Positions 25,991-37,515 of a stretch of 64,000 bases of DNA are shown here, piece by piece. Under the pieces are notes generated by a model. That model was not told where the DNA came from and searched no databases. It saw only the letters and a program-made list of their open reading frames with translations. Position 1 is the first letter of the stretch, and the number at the start of each line of letters is the position of its first letter. The translations under genes were made by a program, and so were the position numbers. This DNA is from Spirometra erinaceieuropaei (taxonomy: Eukaryota; Platyhelminthes; Cestoda; Diphyllobothriidea; Diphyllobothriidae): contig CACRXP010000035.1 of assembly GCA_902702965.1 (NCBI GenBank), forward strand, positions 1,654,411-1,718,410, given 5' to 3'.

Positions 25991-26761
25991 TTAGGCGAGA
26001 ATGATTTTTGTCTGCACAGACAAGCGGGCTGTTTTAAACCCGCCATCTGCAAATTAAAATCACAGCATCAGTTGCTTGACGGGCTTCGAAAGTCGACTGG
26101 AGCAAGAAAGAGAGAGGGTGGAGTGGTTTCGACTCTTGGAAATCCCTCCCAACGGAGATTTAGCACATTATCACTATAATAAATCTGGCGGGCCCGAAAC
26201 AATCAAGACGCGACAAATATCTTAGCTCGGGAGGCTGCCAACTGATGGTGCATATCAGCTTTTGAAGTAAGCTCGCTCTGTGCATTTTGTGCAGCGACCG
26301 ACTGTTAGACTGAAAATCAAACTCAGTGGCCCTTTCTTAATGAGGTTTCCAGGACACTATAAATCATGTGTGATCTGAGACGTTCACATGCCTTGTGTCA
26401 AAGCCTGGTGTTATGTGCGGACAGCCAGTTCGTGTGCGGCATGTGGAGACGGACTTTTGTAGTTCCGCTAAATACTACGCTTGATACCGCCTCCAATCTT
26501 CCTGACCTGGTCTTGGCAGCGGGTCCAGGTGGGCGAACAAAGGGAGAATGCTGTGAATGCGCGCAACTCCATTATCACTATTAACTAATTCACGAGTAAG
26601 TCACCGTTACTGCGCCCACCCCTCTCAGAAGCCCCCGATGAACATCGTCGGAATCGACGGTTGAAGCGTCAACATGCGTCAACCCTCAATCGACTAGAAA
26701 CGTTACAGAGTCAAATGAACCTTGAAAGAACCTGGATATGTGTACAAAAATCTTTCGACCT
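25991..26761. other. Stretch without a gene
   Basis: No coding signal. A short piece at about 26645-26675 (CATCGTCGGAATCGACGGTT) matches the 3' end of the G-rich repeat family at 38738, 48500, 57087 and 60330. Confidence 0.5.
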
Positions 26762-26941
26762 ATTTTCAATTCAATTCAGTTCAGTTCAGTTTATTGAGGG
26801 AAATAGGCGTAAGCCTTTGAGTACCCTATTTGCAACGTAAAAAATTTGTGGTGTACAGATAGATGTTCTGGGCTGAAATTCAAACACGCCCATAGTGATA
26901 GGACAAAATGAGAACTAGTAACAGGGGGTGAGCTCTTCTTC

Positions 26942-29837
26942 TCATCGCTCTTCGTAATTTCGGAACATAAATATGTCCAGATTCTTCTTAAAACTTTGTA
27001 TAGATGGTGACATCACAACATCTGCGGGAAGCTCATTCCATGGTTTGACCACCCGAACCGAGAAGGAGAACTTCCGCACATCCAGCCGTGCCTGCTGAGT
27101 GCGCAGTTTTAACGGGTGACCTCGGAGGTTGATCGTGGTAGCAAATTCAAAAAAGTCCTCGAAGGCCAGACAGCAATCCAACCCCTTTACAATGCGGAAG
27201 GCTTGCAGGAGATCTCCGGGAAGTTGCCTGTAACTCAAAGGAAAGAGGTTCAGATTTACTAGGCGGGTTGCATAAGGAATGGAGCTTTGACGCCTAACCA
27301 TCTTCGTGGCTCTCCTCTGGACTCTTTCGAGGCAGTTTTGATCCTCAACAGCCCACGGCCTCCAAGCTTATATGCCGTACTCGGAATGCGGCCGGACGAA
27401 TGTTCCGAATGTCTTAGAGAAAACGTCTTCGTCAAAGTCCATAAACGCACGCTTGATGGCGTACAGTACGGACATTGCGGTTTTTGCCACCCTCGAACAG
27501 TGGGCGGATGGTTTTAGGGAACTCGTCGTAAGCACACCGAGGTCCTTTTGGGCTTCGACCTCTTGTAGGGCTGCACCGCCCAGAAAGTAACCTCTTGTGC
27601 TGGCGGATCTGGCTGTGTTGCCTAGGCGAAGTATGCTACGTTTGGCAACGTTGAACCGCAGGAGCCAACGGTTTGACCACTCCTCCAACCGATTCAGGTT
27701 CATCTGCAGTCTGTCTTCGTCGGCAGGACCCCGAATTACACTCCATATCTTCATGTCATCCGCAAACATTGCTACTTCACAGTCTAAATCTCTTGCGGCA
27801 TCGTCCACGTAGATAAGGAACAAAATGGGTCCCAGTACTGAACCCTGGGGGACACCACTATCGACCATAGCCGGATCTGATTTTCCCCGACCAACGCACA
27901 CAACCTGGTGTCGACCCAAAAGGAAGTTTTCGATCCATTTAAGGAAGTTGCCACCGATCCGTATTTTTTTCAGCTTATGTAAGAGCCTTTAGTGTGGCAC
28001 AGTGTCGAAAGCCTTCCGGAAGTCGATGAAGGCTATGTGGACCGCGTGCCTGTCGTCGAGAACTCGGGTCCAGCTCTGGAGAGATTGCAGCAGGTTTGTC
28101 GTGCAGGATCTTGCTTTTCGGAACCCATGTTGGCATTTCGATAGCAGGCCGTGAACTTCCAGGAATTGCATCAGTTCATTCTTTATGATCCTTACCATAA
28201 CTTTGCAGAGAATGCATGTCAAGCTTATGGGCCTGTAATTTGTCGTCGCTGCCCTGTTACCTCCTTTGTGTAGTGGGGTAATATGCGCCAGCTTCCAATC
28301 GACAGGAAGTGTTCCAGTGTCAAATGACGTTTGAAAGAGCATCGACAAAGGCACAGAAGGCTCACTGGCAAGTTCCTTCAGAAGCTTGGATGGAATCTCG
28401 TCTGGTACTGGCGACTTCGATTCGTTCAATGCCTCTAAGTCTCTTCGGACAATGTCTTCTGAGAAGAGTATATCACTGACGCTTGGAGTCGGCAGTTCTT
28501 CTGTGGATGGAGGAGGGAACCTTGCCTCGTTTGTGTAGACTGATTGGAAAAACTGTGAAAAATACGCAGCTTCATCCCTACTATGAGCGATCTCAACGCC
28601 ATCAGAAGTCTTTATCAAGGGGATTTGATGCCTGTTCCTTGTAGTTCGTCGGAGATAGCTGTAGAGTAATATTGGGTTCTGCGTTGCTTTTTGTAGCAAG
28701 TTCTTCTCGAATTCCCGCCGCGTCTGCATTATCAGCTTCCTCAGTTTGTTCCTCTGTGTCTTGTAGGTGTTGAAGCATTCAGTTTGTCTAGTGACGCAGT
28801 ATTTTCTCCACAATTTGTGCTTCCTGTTGATTTCTTTCTTGAGGTTGCTACTTAGCCACCCAGGGCGTTTGTTCAGTCTTGCACTAGTCAGTGGGCAGTG
28901 GTTGTTGATGAGCTGCAGAAGGACATTTTTGAACAGCTCCCAGTCATCGTTGGCACTTCCCGTAAACAATGAGCCCCAGTCAAGACCGGTCATCGTTGGC
29001 ACTTCCCGTAAACAATGAGCCCCAGTCAAGACCGGATAAGTCTGCCCTCATCTGATTGAAGTCGCCCCGCCAAACATTACGCCTTTTGTGGTCTGGAGTA
29101 TGTGAAATGGAGAATAACGAATAATCCCACATAAGCACTACGTGGTCACTTTGGCCAAGGTTCGGCATGGAGGTGATCTCGTCTATGCTGTCTGGTGTTT
29201 TCGTAAAGACCAGATCCAGGCAGTTTGCCCTTTGTCCTTCACGTGTTCTCGTTGGGAACATTACATGTTGTGTGAGGCACGCATTTAATGTTTTGCTCAG
29301 CAGGTGGTAATCGAATGCCGATTTTGGACCTGAGGCTTGGAGGGTATTCCAGTTTGTTCCTGGTGCGTTGAAGTCGCCCATGATCATGATGTTAGGTCGA
29401 CTGGAAAATTTCTCCAACTGCTCCAATAGTTGAGTGTCGGCGATTCGGTCTGTCCTAGGTGGTCGGTAGACAGTGAGGACATCGAGACACGGGGAACCGG
29501 TAGCCTTGATGGTCAACCAGATAGCTTCCGTACTGCACGCAAACTTGGTGGTGTGATCCGACAATGCCAGACCGTCATTCACATACACAACTATACCACC
29601 ACCCTGACGATGTTCCCTGTCCCTCTGATAAATTTGGTATCCAGGCAAGGCTTCTTCGTTATCGCTAATATTCCCGGACAGCCAGGTCTCAGTTACTGCT
29701 AAAACATCTGGAGATTGCTCAACAAGGCAAAGTTTTAGTTCGTCTAGTTTTGATATGAGGCTTTGGGCATTCGTGTACAAGCACCTCAGTTTAGCACCAG
29801 CCGAATTTCCCGTTGCATTTTTTACTGCTATGAGCAT
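26942..29837 (-). pseudogene. CR1 ORF2: endonuclease plus reverse transcriptase, three lesions
   Basis: The product would nick target DNA and reverse-transcribe its own RNA there. From ATG 29837 the endonuclease shows LYTNAQSL, VTETWL, VYRPPR, IMGDFNAPG and QSDHV. The RT follows with PVPDEIPSKLL, HITPLHKGGNRAATTNYRPI, CQHGFRKARSC, FIDFRKAFDTVPH, GVPQGSVLGPILF and the catalytic FADD at 27755-27766, then a C-terminal region ending at 26942. Three lesions break it: a 46-bp tandem duplication at 28943-29034 that shifts frame between endonuclease and RT, a TAA at 27989-27991 straight after DTVPH, and a TAA at 27368-27370 after YGI. Frames before and after agree once one 46-bp unit is discounted; by subtraction the undamaged length would be about 949 codons. 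Confidence 0.9.
28943..29034. repeat. 46-bp perfect tandem duplication inside CR1 ORF2
   Basis: Units 28943-28988 and 28989-29034 are identical, each starting GTCATCGTTGGCACTTCCCG. 46 is not a multiple of three, which explains why the endonuclease frame runs into the duplication and stops while the RT frame begins inside it. Confidence 0.95.
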
Positions 29838-29929
29838 TTCTCCGTTATCGCGGACGTCGTGTTCTCTAGGCTCTTCCGTTACCTGATTGGTTCCATTTAC
29901 ATGCGTTGTTTCAGTCAGATCACTGGACG

Positions 29930-31288
29930 CTACGGGCTCACTTGTGTTGGCGCCTTAATCAGGTGGTTCAACGAAGGTGTCTGTTTTAGCTGAGTAGCTG
30001 TCGTCGTTCGTAGTGTTACAGGCTGGTTCCACTGAAACGGCATATATTTCCGAACTACCTTTCTCTTGAAGATAGCCAGATTGTGTTCGCCATCCTTCAG
30101 TCTTGATTTTAACTCCAAGACAAGTTCCCGGCGTTTCAACCGTTTCGCTGGTGAATAGTCCGATTGAAAAAAACCCTGCTTGTGTGTGTTTCTGAGATCG
30201 GTTTTTTAGAGACGATCAACTTGATTTGCTCTTTGTTCTCCAGCATAATTTTGAGAGGGCGAGGTGGTTGTACTACTGTCCTGTCTTCACTCCTTTTTCC
30301 TATCCGGAATGCTTTCAGAACCTTTATTTCCATGTCTTCCGGCAGTAAATGATTTAGCAGACCATCAAATAAGCAAGGTCCTCTGAGACACGGTCTTCAG
30401 GTCTGAGTGCATTTGATTCTGACAAACCCTGAATAACCAGACACTGCTGGCGAGCATGGTCTTCCTTACTCTGTCTTTCCGGTGAATGCGCTGCATGTGG
30501 GCGAGGACGATTTACGGAGTCATCGCTTGGACGCACAATTTTACTGTCTACCGCCTGTCCCGAGCTACCCATCAGGGCTGGCTGTGACTTCAGAATCCTG
30601 TCATGGCGTTTCCCTCTCCCCTCTACCCACGGGTTTATGTCTTCGCATTCAGATACGTGCTCTGTAGTGCGCTCAGGGTGGTTGCCAGAACAAGAGGGCA
30701 ACAGTAGACTCGATGACCCAGGTATTTCGTCTCCAGGCAAAACAGAAATCCCATCACTTACAGCAAGAGGCTTGGGTGAGATGGCTTCCGCGACAGGTAA
30801 TTTTTTGCGACATCGCTTAAGACATCGTGCGTGGGAATCGAGTCTCCCTTTATCGGCGGCTTCGTTTTCATTGTCCTGCTGTTACCGGCGTCTGCGGTTT
30901 TGGCTGTTGCGTTGCAACTCGTGTTTGAAGATTCCCCCGAGGATATATTTTTTCGCGTTTTTTGCGTTTTGCTCTTCGTTTTTGGGATTCTAACACTGGG
31001 CAGGTTCTGGCCGACTACGGTCTGTTTCACGAGCGTCCTTAAATCAGCAAGCTCCTTTTCCAGTTGTTCTACTTTTATTTGAATATCTGCGCACCCACCA
31101 CAAGGCTCATCTTCGTACCTCACACTTTTTGCGGTATTTACGCTTTTTGCACGCTTTGCTGGTCGTTGGCTGGAGGCGAAGGTAGAGCGAGCACAGGTTC
31201 TGGATGCGAAGGACAACTCACCGGACTTATCTTCCAAAGAGGTGCCGTCGCTGGCCGTACTATTACAGTTAGCTTGCTGAGAATCCAT
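29930..31288 (-). pseudogene. CR1 ORF1 (nucleic-acid-binding protein), three frameshifts
   Basis: The frame from ATG 31288 is followed by two shifts to other frames and a return to the first, ending at 29930. In order: an N-terminal Ser/Thr-rich region, a coiled-coil-like segment KVEQLEKELADLRTLV with a nearby CGGC pair, a Lys/Thr-rich region, then an RRM-like part (CLVIQGLSES, KVLKAFRIGK, PRPLKIML, VLELKSRLKDG). This matches ORF1 proteins of CR1/Jockey-group elements, RNA-binding chaperones of the retrotransposition particle. Shifts fall near 30760, 30380 and 30180. Otherwise the frames are free of stops, so decay is recent. Confidence 0.8.
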
Positions 31289-31340
31289 AAACTTCGACGA
31301 GATATAATAGGTATAATTTCGCTTTCGATGTTATAACGAA

Positions 31341-31779
31341 TACGTCGGCTTATATATGATGAATTAAAGTGAGTATTCAAAACTCAATAAGCGAAAAAAT
31401 ACTTAAAATCCGATAAATTTTGTTGAATTTAATCAGAAGCGACTTAGCCCTTTCCAGATCTCGTAGGACTTGAATAACTGCAGACCTTGAACGATTTTGA
31501 GCGATTGGTTTTCTAGGCTGTATATCCGCGAATCGGTTGCGTAGCCAGATGCGTTGTCAGTTGGACCGTGCTGATAAACAAATTGCACTTAATCCATGTT
31601 CCTGGCGAATTTCGATGCGTGAAAAAATATTCCAAAAATGCACAAAGTAATTCTGTACGTACGGTTCCAGTATCACTGTCAAAGACTGTAACTGTGGAAT
31701 GGTAACCAAGTCGAAATTGTCCCAGTTGGAGCGCAGAATAATTCCGTCGTGCTCAGTTGGGCTCAGTTAAGCTCAGTTA
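31341..31779. other. Stretch without a gene
   Basis: Probably CR1 5' UTR/flank grading into unknown sequence. 31750-31780 carries three copies of a GCTCAGTT(AA) unit just before the next LINE fragment, possibly a decayed LINE-type tail. Confidence 0.4.
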
Positions 31780-31950
31780 AGAAGCTTGGGTGGAGTCTCA
31801 TCTGGTTCTGTAGGCACTGATTGTTACAGCGTTTCTAATTCACATCGGATAAGGTCTCTCGAAATGAGCGTATTGGTTATGCTTGGAATCGGCGGGTCCT
31901 TCGTGGATGTAGGGTGGAGCCTTGCTTCTTTACTTGCACTGTGAAAGTTA
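31780..31950 (-). mobile_element. CR1-type LINE fragment (early RT region)
   Basis: The minus strand reads PSITNTLISRDLIRCELETL, which aligns with PSVSDILFSEDIVRRDLEAL in the CR1 ORF2 at about 28400-28500. At the DNA level the plus strand shares GAAGCTTGG.TGGA.TCTC.TCTGGT. The flanks do not continue the match. Confidence 0.65.
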
Positions 31951-32581
31951 AAAATCTTATGAGCCAGCTCCAAGTACTTAGACTTTTTCCTCTCGTTTAT
32001 TCTGGTAAGAGACGTGTCATGTTGTAGGAGGAGTGTCGTCAATGCGCGGGTAAAAAAAGACCGTTGTCACACCGTCTATCTCTCCCTCGCCTCCCACGCC
32101 GTCAGCTAACGCTGAGCACCCTCTCGAACCACCACTACCATCCTCCTCCTTCGCTGCCTCAATGTCTGCCGCTGTTGCGTCTGCCATGTTATCAGCACTG
32201 CACACAATCCTGACACACCAACAAACGCCAACACATTCACCGTCGACACCATTAATAATAATGGTAATAATTTTATTTAATGCCAGTTTACAGGCATTGT
32301 CAGGAAAGCGTTAAACACAAAACCGGCCAGCAGTAAAAAAAACTCCTGTTGAAAAGGAATAAAGATAAAGTTGATGGTGGTTTTTATGGTCCGGATTGTT
32401 CAGGAGAAAAAAATGCTAACCGCAAACTGTCGATCGTCAAGAAGGTAGGGGTTGCACGGTATCGGATATTATCAGTCGCCAATTCCTTTTATGAAGTTGG
32501 GGCCAGTCCAAACAGAAACGCCGAAGAAAGGCTGTCGCTGTTGGTCAAAGAAATTGTCCCTTGGGAGACCGGCCATAGTGG

Positions 32582-35571
32582 TCAGAGACTACAAACGCCA
32601 TCGCTACGGTAGAGTCGATCAGTGGATTCAGCACCCAAAATTTGTGGAAGCTTTTCTGAATGCAAAAATCGAGTAATAGTTCCCTTAAATAAAGGATAAT
32701 TTTGCAGAATTTTCACGTTGCTGGTTAATTTGTTTCAAATAGCAATTCCATTTACGGAAAAGAACCGACGATACTTAACAGTACGTGCCAGAGGAAGAAA
32801 TAAAAAGACCTCACGGTGACTGGTACGTCGGGGATGGACATTATGTCTTAAAGAGATGGGTGGGTTAAATGTGTGATTACGTAAGAGCTTAAATAGCAAA
32901 AATAGTCCCTTTTGTAATCTACGAAACCATAAATGGTCAAGGCCTGTAAGCAGGCAACGTTCTTGGTAAGACAAATTTCGGTGTTCCAGGGCTAAGATTC
33001 TCTTGATAAAAATGTTGAACGCATTCTATTTTCTCCCGCTCAGCAGCACGCATGAGGCTTAATAAAAACGAACAGTATTCCAGGCCGGGTCTAACGTACA
33101 TGTTATAAAGGCGCATTCTAATGTCCCTAGTTTTAAAGTTTCGGAGGATAAACCCGGTCGTTCTACGTGCTTTGGAGACTATCAAGGAACAGTGCACCGA
33201 AAGATTGAGGCTGCTGGATTATGATACACCCAGATCCTTAATAACCCTAGGCACATTTATAGCGTGATCATTAATGCTTAGTTGAGGTTGGCGGTCGCCG
33301 CCCACCACCATGACCGAGCATTTACGCCAACAAAGAGAAAGGCGCCATGTGCGGCACCTCTGGTCAAAGTTCTTTAGGAGTTCAAGCACGGTGTCACGAT
33401 CTGGCGGCTTATATCGATAAGCAACTTTCAGATCGTTGGCGTACATGGAGGGCTTACCATTCTGAAATGCATCGGGTACATCGTTAACAAAAAGACACAA
33501 TTAATGCAGGTCGAGTACATTATCCTGATTGGCTCCACTCCTCACACATGTGGGGTTGGAGATAGCGTTGGAAACCTTGACTTGTTGACTGTGAGTGCCC
33601 AGGTAAGAGGATATAATATTCGAAAGTTTGCCACCTATTCCGAAAGAGGGCAGTATCAAGAGAGGAAGAGCATGGTCAACACGGTCGAAAGCCTTAGTGA
33701 AATCGAAATATACTGTGTAAAGTGCAAAACCATTGTCCCTAGATTGGAGAGCATAGTTAAAGAAAGAGAGTTGACAGTTCACAAGATCGAGCTTTGAGGA
33801 ATCCATGCTGAGCATCACTCAATAGGCTACTCACTGTTAAGTGACACATCATCTTATCTTTGATCAATGTCTCTAGGATCTTCGAAACTGCGGGGAGGGT
33901 GTTTATTGGCCGAAAGTCATCAAATGACGTAGATTTGCCGCGCTTAGGAATGGGCAAAATGTGTGATTCCTTCCACAAGGTAGGATAAGTTTCACTTTCA
34001 AGAGCAAGATTAAATATCTTGCATAAGAGGGATGGGAACCTCGTATTTGCATCGGCTTTTAAAATGCTTTCTGGGACACCATCAGGGCCTGGGCTATGAA
34101 ATTGACGAAAACGCCGAATCGCAACAGTCACATCCCACTGAGTAAAGTTATAGTTTCGAGAACTGCCCCGGTCAATGCCTGGATGGTCGGAAGCGGAGTG
34201 GTCGAGACTTCAATAAAAGTTTGTGACAGAAAATCATTGAAGGTATCAGCGGTTAATTAAGCATCAACTATGGGATTTCCGAGAGCGTCTCGGAGGATGG
34301 GATGCTGCGTCTTTCTTTGAATTTGTACTTTTCGGGAGAAGAGTGTCTAGACATTTAACGAATGATTTTCGCTGAACTGGACCTCTTCGGCTAGCTGTTC
34401 TTCATCAGACATTCTCGCAACTCGCTCAAAAATATCACAAATGAAGGGCAGAAAAGAAACGTCGTTCTGAAGTTGGAATCGAAGAGAAAGTCTGCGCAAC
34501 CAGCGGCGAAATGGCAAGGGTAGGAAAACCTCATCCTTGACACTAATTATTTTCTAACAGGGGACAAAAGGGGAAATAAGCAGATCCGAAATTTCGTACA
34601 GTTTCGCAGTGCAATCATTTACATCAGAACTAAGGAAGAAATCAGTCCAGTCGTAGGAATTAAGGTGTGTTAATTATTCGGTTGAGCGAGTTGATCGGAA
34701 ATCGCGGAAAAAGTTATACTTTGGGGAAGACGTTTTGTCGGACTCGAATTCCAACGTTGAAACAACTATGCCATGGTCTGAGCCCCCCAGTGGGCGTAGG
34801 GATGACACTGACGATGGCACGCAGCCTCTACAGAAAATTAAGTCAAGTATGTTTGATCCTCGGGTGAGAAAGTCGACAACCTGAGTCTACATCCCTACAT
34901 CCACACCCTCAAGAAAGTCATCGAACCTTCTGGGGCCTGAAGGCGGAGACCAGCGGACTTCAGGGAGATTAAAGTCACCCGCAACCAATTGATACTTAAA
35001 GCTTGAGTCGGCCGCAGCATGAAAGGCCTGTGAGAGTTAACAATCGAAATTGTCGTTGGCGCTAGGAGGGCGATAGACACAGCCAACGAGTAAGGAGAAC
35101 TTATTTTGTAGTGCAACTTGGAGCCAGCAGCTGCCCACTACTGCGGAAAAAATGCGGGAGGTCCAGCGGCAGAAATGTAAATGTTTGCTTAACGTAGACG
35201 CAACTACCCTCACCCCGGCTGTCTTGGCGATCATTTCGGATGCAAGTATAGTTTAAAAGAGAGAGTTCGGAGTCAGCTACGGAAGCTGATGTCCATGTCT
35301 CAGTTACGAAAACAATATCTGGACGTTGGACGAACACCAGAGTCTGAGGCAAAGACATCTTATTTGGCAAGGATCTGGCGTTTAGAACGAAAAGTTTGGG
35401 GGGAAAGGCTGTTAGTTTCTGAGGGAGGTAGGCTACGTCGTCCAGTGCTTGGCCGCCCACGGAACACACGGTCCGGATGTACCCATCCGGTTCTGCGAAA
35501 AAATTTGTGGCGTCAAAAGATTCTGACGTGGATAAAAAGGGGTAGGACTCGGGGGAGGGAATGACGGACAC
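32582..35571 (-). pseudogene. Second-family LINE ORF2 (endonuclease and reverse transcriptase)
   Basis: Several frames are needed. Endonuclease: FVLNARSLPNKM, VFVTETWTS, GEGSCVYVK, VGCVYRPPS and a decayed GDFNLPE-like block (35571 to about 34900). Reverse transcriptase: SPGPDGVPESILK, ILPIPKRGKSTSFDDFRPI, DAQHGFLKARSC (33757-34131), YFDFTKAFDRVDH (33501-33818), and the catalytic box as YANDLKVAY, in which the first Asp of YADD is Asn (codon 33435-33437). Later blocks KARRTTGFILRNF, YVRPGLEYCS and SVNGIAI lead to the stop at 32582-32584. At least four frameshifts and the catalytic change make it inactive. Confidence 0.85.
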
Positions 35572-35599
35572 GGAAGCTGGTAACGATTGTAAGCTAACT

Positions 35600-36027
35600 A
35601 ATTTTCAGCTGGAAATCCACAGGCCAGATACTGCAACGTATCCCCTCCAGCAACGGTTTACCCCTTTATGAAATCCGTTATACAATGCCATATACAGCTG
35701 ACATTTATTTCGGCCCTGTTGATGGCCGACTGTAATCCATTCTATACCGCCACATGCAGGCCAGTCCTGCCCGCATTTTTATGATTCTATTTTTTCGAGG
35801 GCTTTTTTTTCTCCTGTTAAATTAATCCAATCATTTTTACATTTTCAAATAGTTTTTTTTCACCCCTCGCTTATCATTTTTCTTAACGGACTTCTAATCT
35901 TAAAAAATATAGATTGCATTTTGTACGGATTTCGCCTACCTCGTCTAATGTTCGCATGTAAATTTATTTTTACTTGATTTGATTGGACCCCGACGGGTCT
36001 TTAATAAAAATAATTAAATTAAAACTA
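35600..36027 (+). mobile_element. LINE 3' end nested inside the second-family LINE
   Basis: The plus strand ends GGACCCCGACGGGTC, then TTTAATAAAAATAATTAAA, the same end structure as 16850-17235. It also shares CCGTTATACA.TGCCA.ATACAG and CAGGCC.GTCCTGCC with that copy. Its tail abuts the truncated ORF1 of the host LINE at about 36027. The left boundary is uncertain (35600-35680). Part of the CCGTTATACA/CAGGCCNGTCCTGCC region appears twice within the insert. Confidence 0.7.
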
Positions 36028-37199
36028 TCCCCGCCGGAACGAAACTGAGGATCGGATGAGATAACCGACCGAGTATGGACGTTAGCATGAGGAGTGCATT
36101 GGTAAGACGGCCGCGGAGGAAACATGTTAGCGGGTGGGGGACGCATTGCTTCCATTTGAGCAAGAGTTCTATTAGACGGCGGGAAAATCGGCATATTCGG
36201 CCTAATTGCCTCGATATGAGCGCTGGGGGACAGTTGGAAACACGCCACGTTTGGAGTCGGGGTGTCTGGGGCACTGTTAGCCGATTGTGGGGAAATAGAT
36301 TTTAGCCTGGAGCTAGATTTACCCGGTGTCCGAATGGCTGAGACAGCAAATGGATGCGCCTTTGACATAGACACACGTTTAGGCTTGTTAGGGGTTGCTG
36401 GAGGAGTCGGTAGAGGCGTGTTTTTACCAGGCGTGTTGATGTGTTTAAAGATTTTGGCATCAAGAGCAGTCAAATTCCCTACGGAATTGACTATGCCGTG
36501 ACGTGCGGAGGCCGCAGATGATGCTGTAGAAGACTTATTCAAACTGGCAATAGGTGTCCTAATCTCGGTGTTGGTTTATGGCAATTTCAATTTGTTCAGC
36601 CTTCGCTGCAATGGTGTGAGGTCTGGCGAAACGGAGCAGTGCCATTTACGGCAGAATTCTCTAGTTATCTCCCTCCTCGACAAGATAAAGTCGACTTCTA
36701 TTAAGGAGAAACCGATAACTAATATTGGCGCATTACGACTGAGCGAACGCAGTCGTTTAGCTTATGCGACACTAAAATCCAAGCCACAACTTTGCAGGAT
36801 CAAATGCGCTCTCTCTATAGCAGTAAAGTGAGACGGGATGTTTCGCAGTAAAAAATTGTGTTTGCGTTTTATTCTCTTCTCAGTTTCAGAACTTATTACT
36901 CCAATAACTTTAAACGCCTGTTCAATGACTTTTTCAGAAGTGCTGCTTATGTCGCCGTATATCAACTGATCGAGTATTTCGTCGGCTGATGGCCTGCTAC
37001 GACTAGCAGGGGCGTAGTTTTGGACGATTAAGGGGTCAAGAGGTTTTACTTGGACTAAAGGGATTTTTGAGTTAACCATATCTGTAGAAGGCGACGAACA
37101 TATGCTGGCCCCTGCAGTGTCTCCGGCCACGATTCTAGCACCCAGAGACGGTGGAGAGGCCGCAAGCTTTCGTATTTTAGCGCATGCTCTGCTGGACAT
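36028..37199 (-). pseudogene. Second-family LINE ORF1
   Basis: Two minus-strand frames follow each other. 37199-36762 has a Ser/Pro-rich start, RPSADEILDQLIYGDI and KRIKRKHNFLLRNIPSHFTA, a block like the start of the RNA-binding part of LINE ORF1 proteins. After a shift the frame continues through about 36560, then 36542-36028 is Pro/Ser/Thr-rich (TPLPTPPATPNKPKR) and ends where the nested LINE was inserted. No gag-type zinc knuckle is visible. The role as ORF1 is inferred from position and the RNA-binding-like block. Confidence 0.65.
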
Positions 37200-37515
37200 T
37201 ACAGACTAGATAAGTTTTCCGTTGCAGTACAAGGAACAATACGTTTTAAACGTACAGAAAGACGTACTGAATAGCAAATACCGCTGTTATTTTACTACAA
37301 AAACTAGAAAGAGATAGCCTGACACGGAGTCACTAAAGAGGCACGCAACAAAATACGGCTACTTTGCCAGACTGCCTAAAAAAACTGGAAAAAATTATAC
37401 CCAGTAGTGAAAGACGACTTTTAAAAAGGACTCAAGTAAGAAACCGGCGTTAATTGCTTAAAAATATCAAACTATAGGCAAAGTTTTACTGGTCTTTGAA
37501 ATTGAGCTGCTCGCC
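37200..37515. other. Stretch between LINE 5' end and zinc-finger fossil
   Basis: Probably the 5' UTR and flank of the second-family LINE. No coding signal and no repeat seen elsewhere in the window. Confidence 0.4.

Larger units (their letters stand above)
26762..31340 (-). mobile_element. Near-full-length CR1-type non-LTR retrotransposon
   Basis: Reading on the minus strand: 5' UTR upstream of 31288, ORF1 (31288-29930), a ~95-bp gap, ORF2 (29837-26942), a ~150-bp 3' UTR and a short tail of TGAAC/TGAAT units (26765-26791). Two ORFs, an apurinic-type endonuclease, an RT and a microsatellite tail instead of poly(A) fit the CR1/Jockey group. The exact 5' end and target-site duplication were not resolved. 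Degraded copies lie at 19019-21960, 24740-25990, about 31780-31950 and 39060-40860, so the family has been active here repeatedly. Confidence 0.85.
32263..37199 (-). mobile_element. Second-family LINE, long copy with a nested insertion
   Basis: Minus strand: ORF1 from about 37199 to 36028, a foreign LINE 3' end inserted at about 35640-36027 in the opposite orientation, ORF2 from about 35571 to 32582, a 3' UTR with the TGCCTGTAAACTGGCA hairpin (32279-32300) and an AT-rich tail with AATAAT units (about 32250-32278). A shorter copy lies at 21962-22755. Proteins and 3' end differ from the CR1 element next to it, so this is a separate family of the same two-ORF type. Confidence 0.8.
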
